NCBI GenBank assembly: GCA_035625915.1
Contig: DASPOR010000195.1
Location: forward strand, 1 to 33,379
Source of the DNA: Alphaproteobacteria bacterium
GTDB taxonomy: Bacteria > Pseudomonadota > Alphaproteobacteria > JACZXZ01
Direction of reading: 5' to 3'
Length of the DNA: 33,379 nucleotides
Shown: positions 1-8,236 of the stretch, piece by piece
Numbering within the stretch: position 1 is the first letter of the stretch
Layout: the number at the start of each line of letters is the position of its first letter
The notes under the pieces: generated by a model
The model's database searches: none
Seen by the model: the letters and a program-made list of their open reading frames with translations, nothing else
What the model was told of the DNA's origin: nothing
Program-made: the position numbers and the translations under genes

Positions 1-471
1 AACGACGATGCACCGGAAGCGCTCGGAGAACTCGTCGATCGCCTTGTCAATCGGCTCGGGCCGCCGGCGGTATGCCGGCTGATTCCGGTCGAGAGCCACC
101 TGCCCGAGCGCGCGCAGCGTGCGACATCGCCCACCTGCTCCACGCCCGAGGCCGTGGCGGGATGGCGGCAAACCCAGCCCCGCCCGGCGCGCCTTTTCGC
201 ACAGCCCCAGCCCGTCGACGCCATCGCCCCGGTGCCGGACGATCCCCCGCTTCTTTTCCGCTGGCGCGAAAAGCTCCATCGGGTCCGAAAGAGCGATGGG
301 CCCGAGCGCATCGCAGGCGAATGGTGGCGCGGAGGCATGCCCGCCACGGCCGAGATTCGCGATTATTACCGGGTCGAGGATGAGGACGGGCGGCGCTTCT
401 GGCTTTATCGCGAGGGTCTCTATCATCCCGCGAAGACGCCGCGCTGGTTCCTTCACGGACTGTTCGGGTGA
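1..471 (+). CDS. imuB: ImuB-like Y-family DNA polymerase, C-terminal part (5' end outside window)
   Basis: An open frame runs from base 1 without an initiation signal and ends in TGA at 469-471, so only about the last 156 residues of a longer protein are present. The end reads RDYYRVEDEDGRRFWLYREG followed by a tryptophan-rich HGLFG terminus, which is the usual tail of ImuB/DinP-type proteins encoded before dnaE2. ImuB is a catalytically inactive Y-family relative that bridges the beta clamp and DnaE2 during SOS mutagenesis; that role is family knowledge. The catalytic-fold region and any clamp-binding motif lie upstream and cannot be checked. The TGA overlaps the GTG start of dnaE2 in a GTGA tetranucleotide, which indicates translational coupling. 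The SOS promoter should lie upstream of imuA/imuB, outside the window. Confidence 0.85.
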   Translation, partial: NDDAPEALGELVDRLVNRLGPPAVCRLIPVESHLPERAQRATSPTCSTPEAVAGWRQTQPRPARLFAQPQPVDAIAPVPDDPPLLFRWREKLHRVRKSDGPERIAGEWWRGGMPATAEIRDYYRVEDEDGRRFWLYREGLYHPAKTPRWFLHGLFG

Positions 472-3400
472 GCGAATCTGCGCAGAAAAACGATGCCGAT
501 ACCCAAGGCGGTGCGGCGATGACCGATTACGCCGAACTCCACGCGACGAGCAATTTCAGCTTCCTTCGCGGCGCTTCGCATCCGGAGGAACTGGCCGAGA
601 CCGCAGCAGCGCTCGGCCATCGCGCGCTTGCGATCACCGACCGCAATTCCCTCGCCGGCGCGGTGCGCGCCCATGCGGCGGCGAAGCGCCTCGGCTTCCG
701 GCTCGTCGTCGGCGCGCGGATCGATCTCGAGGACGGCCCAAGTGTCCTCGCCTACCCGGACGACCGTGCCGCTTACGGTCGCCTCGCCAATCTCCTCACG
801 CTTGGAAAGCGCCGTGTGGACAAAGGCGAATGCCGCTTGGTGCGCGCCGATCTTCTCGCCCACGCCGAAGGGCAGCTCCTCGCGGTCCTCCCACCCGGCG
901 ATCCCGGCGAGGATTTCGTGCAAGCGCTCACGGAACTCAAAGGACCGATCGGGGATCGGCTTTATCTCGCGGCCCATCATCTCTATCGCGGCGACGACGG
1001 ACGGCGGATCGGGCAGCTCGCCGAACTCGCCGCCCACTGCCGCATTCCGCTGGTCGCGACCAACGACGTGCACATGCATGTGCCGGCACGCCGGCAGCTC
1101 CAGGACGTGCTTACTTGCGTGCGCGAGAAATGCACGATCGACACGGCCGGCTTCCGCCTTCAGTCGAATGCCGAGCGGCACCTCAAATCGCCCCGCGAGA
1201 TGGCCCGGCTTTTCCGCAATCATCCCGATGCGCTCGCGCGCACGATCGAGATCGTCGAACGCACGCGCTTCTCCCTCGACGAGCTGCGCTACGAGTATCC
1301 CGTCGATCCCTGCCCCGACGGCCTGACGCCCCAGGACTATCTTGCGCGGGAAACCTGGGCGGGTGCGGCCGAGCGTTATCTGGACGGCGTGCCGGCGAAA
1401 GTCCGCACCCAGCTCGAACACGAATTGTCGCTCATCGGCCGGCTCGGCTACGCACCCTATTTCCTCACCGTCTACGACATCGTGCGCTTCGCGCGCTCCC
1501 GCGGCATTCTTTGCCAGGGCCGCGGCTCCGCCGCCAACTCGGCCGTCTGCTACTGCCTTGGCATCACCGCCGTGGACCCGAGCCGGCTCGATCTTCTTTT
1601 CGAGCGCTTCGTGAGCGCGGAGCGCAACGAGCCCCCCGACATCGACGTCGATTTCGAGCACGAGCGGCGGGAAGAAGTGATCCAATACATCTACGCAAAA
1701 TACGGCCGCGAGCGCGCCGGGATCGCGGCGACGGTGATCTCCTATCGCGCCAAGAGTGCCGTGCGCGACGTGGGCAAGGCGATGGGCCTCTCCCTCGATA
1801 CGATCGGAGCGCTCGCCGACACCGTATGGGGTTGGAGCGAGGATGGCATCGACCCCGCCCATGTGCGCGAAATCGGCCTCGATCCCGATGCGTCCCGCCT
1901 GCGAACGACGCTGTCGCTTGCACGCGAGCTGATCGGCTTTCCGCGCCATCTCTCCCAGCATGTCGGCGGCTTCGTCGTCACGCGAAGCCGCCTCTCCGAA
2001 GTGGTGCCGATCGAAAATGCCGCGATGCCCGAGCGGACCATGATCGAGTGGGACAAGGACGATCTCGACTCGCTCGGCATCCTCAAGATCGACGTACTAG
2101 CGCTCGGCATGCTCACCTGCATCGGCAAGGGCCTTGGACTCCTTGCGCACCACAAGGGCCTGCAATACACCCTGGCGACAATTCCAGGCGAGGACCCGGC
2201 GGTTTACGACATGCTGTGCAAGGCGGACTCGATCGGCGTGTTCCAGGTCGAGAGCCGCGCGCAGATGAGCTTCCTGCCGCGCATGAAGCCGCGGGATTTC
2301 TACGACCTCGTGATCGAAGTCGCGATCGTGCGGCCGGGCCCCATCCAGGGCGACATGGTGCATCCTTACCTGCGCCGGCGTAATGGCGAGGAAAAGGTCG
2401 ATTATCCGTCCGAGGATTTGCGTCAGGTCCTCGCCAAGACGCTCGGCGTCCCGCTCTTTCAGGAGCAGGCGATGAAGATCGCGATTGTCGGTGCTGGCTT
2501 CACCCCATCGGAAGCGGACCAGCTCCGTCGCGCCATGGCGACCTTCCGCAAGACCGGAAAGATCCATGGCTTTCAGACGAAGATGGTCGAAGGCATGGTC
2601 GCGCGCGGATATTCGCGCGCCTTCGCCGAGCGATGTTTTCACCAGATCGAGGGCTTTGGCGAGTACGGCTTTCCCGAAAGCCATGCCGCGAGCTTCGCAC
2701 TTCTCGTCTATGTCTCGGCTTGGCTCAAATGCCATCACCCGGAAGTCTTTGCGGCGGCCCTTCTCAACAGCCAGCCGATGGGCTTTTATGCACCCGCCCA
2801 AATTGTGCGCGACGCGCGCGATCACGGTGTCGCCGTGCGCCCGGTCGACGTCAACCGCAGCGACTGGGATTGCACCCTCGAAAACGCCGATACGCCCGCG
2901 CACCTCGCCCTCCGCCTCGGGTTTCGCCAAGTCAAAGGCTTGCGCGAAGCGGATATGGCGCTTCTGGTCGACGTGCGGGGCGAAGGCTATGCCGACCCGC
3001 ATGAGCTGCAACGCCGCTCCGGCCTCGGGCAGGCAGCCCTCGCCCGCCTCGCTGAGGCCGACGCCTTCGGCTCGATGGCGCTCGATCGTCGTGCTGGGCT
3101 TTGGGCCGTGCAGGGCCTCGGCGAGGCCCCTCTTCCGCTCTTCGCCGCCGCCGATCGCCGCATCGCAGCCCCCGAGCCGGCCGTAGCACTACCGTCATCC
3201 TGGCTGGGCGAAGAGGTGACGGCGGATTACATGACACTCCGCCTCTCGCTCAAGGCCCATCCGCTTGCCCTTCTCCGCACGCGACTCCGGCGCGAGGGCA
3301 TCCTCGCTCACGCCGAACTCGGCACGATCGAGAACGGAAAGCTGGTCACGATCGCGGGCCTCGTTCTGGTGCGCCAGCGGCCTGGCAGCGCACGCGGCGT

Positions 3401-3710
3401 GATCTTCGCGACCCTCGAGGACGAGACGGGTCCCGCCAACGTCATCATCTGGCCGGACATCTTCGATCGCTTTCATCGCGTCGTCCTCTCGGCACGCCTC
3501 TTGGCGGTGACAGGGAAGCTCCAACGCGAGGGCATCGTCATTCACGTCATCGCCGAACATCTCGTCGATCTCACCCATCTCCTCGCCGGTCTTGGCACCC
3601 CGACCGAGGCGCTATTTGAAGCCATACTCGAAGCACCGCTCTTTCGGAGCGACGTGATCAAGCACCCCCGTCACGACAAGCGCACCTTTCCCTCGCGCGA
3701 TTTCCATTGA
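468..3710 (+). CDS. dnaE2: Error-prone DNA polymerase III alpha subunit DnaE2
   Basis: A 1080-residue C-family polymerase of the length expected for DnaE2. The N-terminal PHP domain starts with HATSNFSFLRGASHPEE and continues with AITDRNSLAG. The polymerase core carries PDIDVDFEHERR, the motif with catalytic aspartates. Further on are the helix-hairpin-helix and OB-fold regions (around GEVTADYMTLRLSLKAHPLALLR and VTIAGLVLVRQRPGSARGVIF). The tail KHPRHDKRTFPSRDFH is typical of DnaE2 rather than DnaE1. The GTG at 468 overlaps the imuB stop; an ATG at 519 is an alternative that would remove 17 poorly conserved residues. DnaE2 is the SOS-induced translesion polymerase that works with ImuA/ImuB. 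Two long open frames overlap it in other frames and are GC-driven shadows. Confidence 0.96.
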   Translation: MSESAQKNDADTQGGAAMTDYAELHATSNFSFLRGASHPEELAETAAALGHRALAITDRNSLAGAVRAHAAAKRLGFRLVVGARIDLEDGPSVLAYPDDRAAYGRLANLLTLGKRRVDKGECRLVRADLLAHAEGQLLAVLPPGDPGEDFVQALTELKGPIGDRLYLAAHHLYRGDDGRRIGQLAELAAHCRIPLVATNDVHMHVPARRQLQDVLTCVREKCTIDTAGFRLQSNAERHLKSPREMARLFRNHPDALARTIEIVERTRFSLDELRYEYPVDPCPDGLTPQDYLARETWAGAAERYLDGVPAKVRTQLEHELSLIGRLGYAPYFLTVYDIVRFARSRGILCQGRGSAANSAVCYCLGITAVDPSRLDLLFERFVSAERNEPPDIDVDFEHERREEVIQYIYAKYGRERAGIAATVISYRAKSAVRDVGKAMGLSLDTIGALADTVWGWSEDGIDPAHVREIGLDPDASRLRTTLSLARELIGFPRHLSQHVGGFVVTRSRLSEVVPIENAAMPERTMIEWDKDDLDSLGILKIDVLALGMLTCIGKGLGLLAHHKGLQYTLATIPGEDPAVYDMLCKADSIGVFQVESRAQMSFLPRMKPRDFYDLVIEVAIVRPGPIQGDMVHPYLRRRNGEEKVDYPSEDLRQVLAKTLGVPLFQEQAMKIAIVGAGFTPSEADQLRRAMATFRKTGKIHGFQTKMVEGMVARGYSRAFAERCFHQIEGFGEYGFPESHAASFALLVYVSAWLKCHHPEVFAAALLNSQPMGFYAPAQIVRDARDHGVAVRPVDVNRSDWDCTLENADTPAHLALRLGFRQVKGLREADMALLVDVRGEGYADPHELQRRSGLGQAALARLAEADAFGSMALDRRAGLWAVQGLGEAPLPLFAAADRRIAAPEPAVALPSSWLGEEVTADYMTLRLSLKAHPLALLRTRLRREGILAHAELGTIENGKLVTIAGLVLVRQRPGSARGVIFATLEDETGPANVIIWPDIFDRFHRVVLSARLLAVTGKLQREGIVIHVIAEHLVDLTHLLAGLGTPTEALFEAILEAPLFRSDVIKHPRHDKRTFPSRDFH

Positions 3711-3729
3711 GAGGTTGAATTCCCGTCCC

Positions 3730-4980
3730 TCATTCGGCGAGCCGCGTCACAATAAGCGGCTTCGACCGGAGCGTGCGGTGCACGGGGCACTTCTCCGAGA
3801 TTTCGAGGAGACGCTGGCGCTGCGCCTGATCGAGGGGCCCCAAAAGCTCGATGCTGCGCTCGAGCCGGTCGATCATGCCCTCTTTCGTCTCGCATTCCGC
3901 GCAATCGGCCGCATGGATTTTCTCTTGCGTCAGGCGCACGATGACCCGCTCAAGCGGCAAGGCCTTGCGCTCGGCATACATCCTGAGCGTCATCGAGGTG
4001 CAGGCGCCAAGGGCCACGAGCAGGTAGTCGTATGGGCCGGGTCCGCGATCGTTGCCGCCGACCGATTCCGGCTCGTCGGCCTCAAGGCGATGCCGCCCGC
4101 TCGCGACGATCTGGCTGTAGCGACCCTCCCTCGTTTCCGCCACGACGACCTCGCCGGGCGAACGCGGCTCCACTGCGGAGAGCGGCGATTTAGCATTTCG
4201 TGCGGCGGTAGATACCGGGGCGATGTAGCGCGACGCCCAAGCCGACAGGACATCGGCAACGTATGCGGCATCGGCGCGATCGCTCAACAGATGATCCGCG
4301 CGGTCGAGTGAGATGAAGCTCTTCGGATGCCGTGCCGCGAGGAAAATTCGGGACGCGTTGTCGATGCTGACGGTATCGTCCAAAGGCGAATGAAAGACGA
4401 CGAGCGCCTTGCCAAGGTTGTGAAGTGCGTCTTCGAGCCGGTGCTGGGCGATATCCTCGAGGAATTGCCGTTTGACGCGGAAGGGGCGTCCGGCAATCAC
4501 GACTTGCGCCTCGCCTTTGGCCTCGATCTCTGCGCGTTTATCGGCAAAGAGGTTGCCAAGGTGTGCTGCGTCCGCCGGTGCTGCAATCGTGGCGATCGCC
4601 ACCGACTGCGGTAACCGAGCTGCCGCGGCGAGCACCGCCGCCCCACCGAGACTGTGGCCGATCAGTATTTTCGGCGCTTCATGACTGCGCTTCAGAAACT
4701 CGGCCGCCGCGACGAGATCCTCGATGTTCGAGGAAAAATTCGTGTTGGCGAACTCGCCCTCGCTTGCGCCGAGCCCTGTGAAATCGAAGCGCAGCACGGC
4801 AATTCCGCGCTCGGCCAGGCCGCCCGCAATTCGGGCTGCTGCGAAGATATCCTTCGAGCACGTAAAGCAATGGGCAAAGAGCGCATAGGCACGCGGTGTT
4901 GCGTCGGGCATCTCCAGGAGTCCAGCCAGTATTTGCCCGTCAGCACCCGGAAAATCGACACGCACTGCCCGTCGAGCCAT
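3730..4980 (-). CDS. Bifunctional alpha/beta hydrolase - OsmC family protein
   Basis: A 416-residue fusion. Residues 1-250 are an alpha/beta hydrolase with the nucleophile elbow GHSLGG (Ser110), an acid in HSPLDDT (Asp201 or 202) and a histidine in DRADHLLSD (His230). Residues 275-416 are an OsmC/Ohr-type domain with its two conserved cysteines, Cys327 in ALGACTSM and Cys398 in EKCPVHRTL. OsmC proteins use such a cysteine pair to reduce organic hydroperoxides. The hydrolase half presumably cleaves an ester or a related small acyl substrate, which is unknown. The ATG at 4980 has a strong AAGGAGGGG about seven bases upstream. No signal peptide is seen, so it is probably cytoplasmic. The gene converges on dnaE2 (19 bp apart) and diverges from the Nudix gene. 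This fusion is a known architecture in Proteobacteria. Confidence 0.94.
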   Translation of the reverse strand: MARRAVRVDFPGADGQILAGLLEMPDATPRAYALFAHCFTCSKDIFAAARIAGGLAERGIAVLRFDFTGLGASEGEFANTNFSSNIEDLVAAAEFLKRSHEAPKILIGHSLGGAAVLAAAARLPQSVAIATIAAPADAAHLGNLFADKRAEIEAKGEAQVVIAGRPFRVKRQFLEDIAQHRLEDALHNLGKALVVFHSPLDDTVSIDNASRIFLAARHPKSFISLDRADHLLSDRADAAYVADVLSAWASRYIAPVSTAARNAKSPLSAVEPRSPGEVVVAETREGRYSQIVASGRHRLEADEPESVGGNDRGPGPYDYLLVALGACTSMTLRMYAERKALPLERVIVRLTQEKIHAADCAECETKEGMIDRLERSIELLGPLDQAQRQRLLEISEKCPVHRTLRSKPLIVTRLAE

Positions 4981-5096
4981 GACACGTCCCCTCCTTCGTT
5001 CGGTCGATCATACCCCATCGTCCCCATTGGGCGGAGACTTTGCTTTTGCAGCCGGGCGACTATGATGCCGCGTCGCTATCTGGAAGAGGACGCGCC

Positions 5097-5711
5097 GTGG
5101 AACCCGTGAAAACAACTGATGACGTCGAGATCGTATCCCGTGAGGTTCTTTGCGAAAGCTATTTCCGGCTCGAGCGTTACCACCTGCGCCACAAGCTGCA
5201 CCGCGGCGGCTGGAGCGACGTGCTCAGTCGGGAGATTTTCGAGCGCGGCAAGGCCGCGGGTGTGCTCCTCTATGACCCGGCCCGCGACGCCGTCGTTCTT
5301 ATTCAGCAATTTCGCGTCGGTGCGCTCGCTGCCGGGCACGATCCATGGCTTACGGAACTTGTCGCGGGTGTCATCGACGATGGCGAGAAGGGCGAGCGTA
5401 CGGTGGCGCGCGAAGCGGTCGAGGAGGCCAACGTGACGGTCAGCGATCTCGTGCCGATCAGCATGCACCTTACCTCGCCAGGTGCCTGTTCGGAGACAGT
5501 CCAGTTATTCTGCGGGCGATGCGACTCCTCGAAGGCTGGTGGCGTCCACGGTTTGTCCGCGGAGCATGAGGATATTCGCGTGCTCGTCGTGCCGTCAGCG
5601 GAAGCATTCGCGATGCGGCGGCGCCACCTGGAGATTTTCGATTCAAGCACGCTCCTGGCATTGCTTTGGCTCGAACTCGAACGGGACAATCTGCGCAAAC
5701 GCTGGTCTTGA
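5097..5711 (+). CDS. Nudix hydrolase, ADP-ribose pyrophosphatase (NudF)-like
   Basis: The 204-residue product carries a Nudix box at residues 91-113: G91, E97, then R105-E106 and E109-E110 (REAVEEAN). The usual glycine near the end of the box is Asn here. The downstream segment TSPGACSETVQLFCG is the signature of the NudF/ADP-ribose pyrophosphatase branch, and the length fits that family (about 200-210). Hydrolysis of ADP-ribose or related sugar nucleotides is therefore the likely activity, in the cytoplasm with divalent metal. I chose GTG 5097 because GGAAGAGGA lies six bases upstream; an earlier in-frame start at 5040 adds 19 residues without a good ribosome binding site. It is separated from cysK by 161 bp that appears to hold a new promoter. 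Confidence 0.9.
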   Translation: MEPVKTTDDVEIVSREVLCESYFRLERYHLRHKLHRGGWSDVLSREIFERGKAAGVLLYDPARDAVVLIQQFRVGALAAGHDPWLTELVAGVIDDGEKGERTVAREAVEEANVTVSDLVPISMHLTSPGACSETVQLFCGRCDSSKAGGVHGLSAEHEDIRVLVVPSAEAFAMRRRHLEIFDSSTLLALLWLELERDNLRKRWS

Positions 5712-5757
5712 ATCCGCCGGCGCGGTGGGTGTTATAAATTACGTCGGCAGCACCGCG
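5708..5757 (+). promoter_or_regulatory. Candidate cysK promoter with extended -10 inside an inverted repeat
   Basis: TGTTATAAA at 5730-5738 fits an extended -10 element, with TTGAAT at 5708-5713 as a possible -35 (19-bp spacer, on the long side). The inverted repeat CGCGGTG (5721-5727) and CACCGCG (5751-5757) brackets the -10 with its centre near 5739, an arrangement expected for an operator that blocks or positions RNA polymerase. Start of transcription would be near 5745, leaving a leader of about 128 nt before the cysK ATG. The regulator is unknown. Confidence 0.4.
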
Positions 5758-5872
5758 AATGTTGTAAGCGACTACGCTCTCCCTTGATTGTGCGTTGGGG
5801 CTCCAGCTACTGTGCCCGTGCTTAAGGGAATTAGAACGAGTTCGGACGGGAGCGCTGAAGGACGGCAGGAAC

Positions 5873-6874
5873 ATGATTTTTCGTGACGGATTCGTCGCCG
5901 CGATCGGCAATACGCCGCTTATCAAACTGCGCCGCGTCTCAGAGCTGACCGGCTGTACAATCCTCGGCAAGGCGGAATTTCTCAACCCGGGAGGCTCGGT
6001 CAAGGATCGCGCGGCGTGGGCGATCATCAAGGATGCGGAGGAGCGCGGCACGTTGCGTCCCGGCGGCGTCATCGTCGAAGGTACTGCGGGCAACACGGGG
6101 ATCGGCCTGGCGCTTGTCGGCAACGCGCGGGGCTACCGCACCGTCATCGTGATGCCCGAAACCCAAAGTCAGGAAAAAAAGGACATGCTCCGCCTGTGCG
6201 GCGCCGAACTCATCCTGGTCCCTGCGGTACCCTATAAAAACCCGAACAATTATGTGCATGTGTCGCAGCGCAAGTCGGAAGAACTCGCGAAGACAGAGCG
6301 CGCCGGCGCGATCTGGGCCAACCAGTTCGATAACACCGCGAACCGGCGAGGCCATTACGAGACGACCGGCCCCGAGATATGGGAGCAGACCCAGGGCAAA
6401 ATCGACGGCTTCACTTGCTCCGCCGGCACAGGTGGCACGCTTTGGGGCGTGGCCACATTTCTCAAGGAGCGGAATCCGAAAGTCTCGATTGGACTCGCCG
6501 ACCCCCTTGGCTCGACCAACTACGACTGGTTCAAGAATCATGAAATCAAGGTCGTCGGCAATTCGATCACCGAGGGCATCGGTCAGGGGCGGATCACGAA
6601 GAACATCGAGGGAGCCCCTATCGATTTCCCATGCCAGATCCCCGATGAAGAAGCGCTGCCGATTATCTTCGACCTCCTCACAGGCGAAGGCTTGTGCGTG
6701 GGCGGCTCTTCGGGCATCAATGTCGCCGGTGCAGTTCGACTTGCCCGCGAGCTCGGCCCCGGCCATACGATCGTGACGGTGCTGTGCGACTACGGCACGC
6801 GCTACCAGAGCAAGCTTTTCAACCCGGAATACCTGCGCTCGAAAAATTTGCCCGTACCGGGCTGGCTCGCTTGA
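5873..6874 (+). CDS. cysK: Cysteine synthase A (O-acetylserine sulfhydrylase)
   Basis: A 333-residue PLP-dependent fold-type II enzyme. GNTPLIKLRR at the N-terminus and NPGGSVKDR with the PLP lysine at Lys44 identify the family. The substrate loop reads EGTAGNTGIG (residues 69-78), so the serine of the textbook TSGNTG loop is alanine. The C-terminal part has GEGLCVGGSSGIN and TVLCDYGTRYQSKL. The reaction would be O-acetylserine plus sulfide to cysteine; cystathionine beta-synthase activity is a less likely alternative. ATG 5873 is preceded by GAAGGA ten bases upstream; the in-frame start at 5795 would prepend a non-conserved segment. The sseA-type sulfurtransferase follows after 40 bp, probably in the same transcript. 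Confidence 0.92.
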   Translation: MIFRDGFVAAIGNTPLIKLRRVSELTGCTILGKAEFLNPGGSVKDRAAWAIIKDAEERGTLRPGGVIVEGTAGNTGIGLALVGNARGYRTVIVMPETQSQEKKDMLRLCGAELILVPAVPYKNPNNYVHVSQRKSEELAKTERAGAIWANQFDNTANRRGHYETTGPEIWEQTQGKIDGFTCSAGTGGTLWGVATFLKERNPKVSIGLADPLGSTNYDWFKNHEIKVVGNSITEGIGQGRITKNIEGAPIDFPCQIPDEEALPIIFDLLTGEGLCVGGSSGINVAGAVRLARELGPGHTIVTVLCDYGTRYQSKLFNPEYLRSKNLPVPGWLA

Positions 6875-6914
6875 ACCCTAGGTGCTGTTGGCTGAAGGCA
6901 AGAAGGAAGATCGA

Positions 6915-7790
6915 ATGGATTATGTGAACAAGGACGCCCTCGTGTCGACCGCGTGGCTCGCCGACCATCTTTCGGCACCCGATGTGCGGGTCGTCGACGC
7001 GTCATGGTACTTGCCGGCCTTGAAACGGGACTCCAAGACCGAGTACGCAGCTCAGCACATTCCGGGTGCTGTATTCTTCGATATCGACGAAATCGCCGAT
7101 ACGGACAATCCGCTACCCCACATGCTGCCGAGTGCAGAAAAGTTTTCTGCCCGCATGCGTAAGTTGGGTTTGGGCGACGGCAACCGCATCGTCGTCTACG
7201 ACGGTGGTGCGATGTCGAGTGCCGCACGGGCGTGGTGGACGTTTCGCGTCTTCGGCCATAACGATATCGCAGTACTCGACGGCGGCTTCCGGAAATGGCT
7301 GCGCGAGGGACGGCGGGTCGAGACTAGCGCACCAAATCCGCGCGAGCGTCACCTGACCGCGCGCTTCAACCACGCGCTCGTCCGCGACGTGGAGCAGGTT
7401 AAGCGAAACGTCAATTCCGCGCGGGAGCAGGTGCTCGACGCGCGGCCCGCAGCCCGATTCTCGGCATCCGAGCCGGAGCCACGACCGGGATTGCGGGGCG
7501 GCCATATTCCGGGGAGCCTCAATCTGCCCGTCAATCTATTGGTCGACCAGGAGAGCGGTACAATGAAGCCGGCAGACGAGCTTCTTCGCCTCTTCAAAGA
7601 TGCCGGGATCGACATGCAGCGGCCTGTCGTCACGACGTGCGGGTCCGGCATTACCGCCTCGCATCTAGCGCTTGCACTTCATTTGCTCGGCCACAAGGAC
7701 GTGGCGGTTTATGACGGCTCATGGAGCGAGTGGGGTAGCAGGTCCGACACGCCCGTTGAAACGGGTGCCGCACCTCGCAAAGTAAGCTAG
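6915..7790 (+). CDS. sseA: 3-mercaptopyruvate sulfurtransferase (two-domain rhodanese)
   Basis: A 291-residue protein with two rhodanese domains. The first contains VRVVDASWYLP and the HIPGAVFFDIDEIAD segment. The second contains LDARPAARF, LRGGHIPGSLNLP and the active-site loop TTCGSGITASH with catalytic Cys242. The CGSG(I/V)TA loop is typical of 3-mercaptopyruvate sulfurtransferases rather than thiosulfate-specific rhodaneses, which usually carry CRxGx(R/T). It would move sulfur from mercaptopyruvate to an acceptor such as thioredoxin or cyanide. ATG 6915 follows AGAAGGAAGA by about five bases. It sits between cysK and two GNAT genes, with the next start only nine bases after its stop, so it is probably cotranscribed with them. 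Confidence 0.9.
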   Translation: MDYVNKDALVSTAWLADHLSAPDVRVVDASWYLPALKRDSKTEYAAQHIPGAVFFDIDEIADTDNPLPHMLPSAEKFSARMRKLGLGDGNRIVVYDGGAMSSAARAWWTFRVFGHNDIAVLDGGFRKWLREGRRVETSAPNPRERHLTARFNHALVRDVEQVKRNVNSAREQVLDARPAARFSASEPEPRPGLRGGHIPGSLNLPVNLLVDQESGTMKPADELLRLFKDAGIDMQRPVVTTCGSGITASHLALALHLLGHKDVAVYDGSWSEWGSRSDTPVETGAAPRKVS

Positions 7791-7799
7791 CCAATCAGG

Positions 7800-8234
7800 A
7801 TGCGCATACGCCGTTATCGCGATGATGATCTCGGGCGTGTCGAAGCCCTCTGGCGCGCGTGCAATCTCGTCGTCGCCCACAATGATCCCGCGAGCGACAT
7901 CGCCTTTTGCCAACGCTCCGGTCATGGCGACGTGTTTGTGGGCGAAGACGAACGCCGAAAGCTCGTCGCGACGGTCATGGTCGGACACGACGGTCATCGC
8001 GGATGGATCTACTATCTCGCTGTCGATCCCGCACATCAAAAAAGCGGGTTGGGTGCCGAGATCGTCCGACATGCCGAAGCGTGGCTCAAGGCACTCGGCG
8101 TGCGCAAGGTCCAGCTTCTCGTACGTGAGAGCAATGCGGGCGTGGTGGCCTTCTACGATCGTCTCGGCTACGAGCGCTCATCCGTCATCGTCATGCAACG
8201 CTGGCTTAATCCTCCCCAAAATTTGGGAGATTGA
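7800..8234 (+). CDS. GNAT family N-acetyltransferase, YpeA-like
   Basis: A 144-residue single GNAT domain. The N-terminus MRIRRYRDDDLGRVEALW and the segment WNDP-like HNDPASDI match the YpeA type. GHDGHRGWIYYLAVDPAHQKSGLGAEIV covers beta-4 and the acetyl-CoA-binding motif A (the usual Q/RxxGxG/A is QKSGLG), and ESNAGVVAFYDRLGY is motif B. The substrate is not known. The gene starts nine bases after the sulfurtransferase stop and ends two bases before the next ATG, which supports a shared transcript. The ribosome binding site is weak (AATCAGG directly upstream), so translation may depend on coupling to the upstream gene. Confidence 0.85.
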   Translation: MRIRRYRDDDLGRVEALWRACNLVVAHNDPASDIAFCQRSGHGDVFVGEDERRKLVATVMVGHDGHRGWIYYLAVDPAHQKSGLGAEIVRHAEAWLKALGVRKVQLLVRESNAGVVAFYDRLGYERSSVIVMQRWLNPPQNLGD

Positions 8235-8236
8235 CG

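Noticed and set aside
468..518. LexA box for dnaE2
   Set aside because: dnaE2 starts inside imuB, so its SOS operator would lie upstream of imuA/imuB outside the window; none is visible at the junction.
453..1961. 502-residue minus-strand open frame antisense to dnaE2
   Set aside because: Antisense mirror of a GC-rich coding frame; no recognisable family, while dnaE2 is unambiguous.
119..2383. 754-residue plus-strand open frame overlapping imuB and dnaE2
   Set aside because: Arg/Pro/Ala-rich shadow of the dnaE2 frame caused by high GC; no domain and no ribosome binding site.
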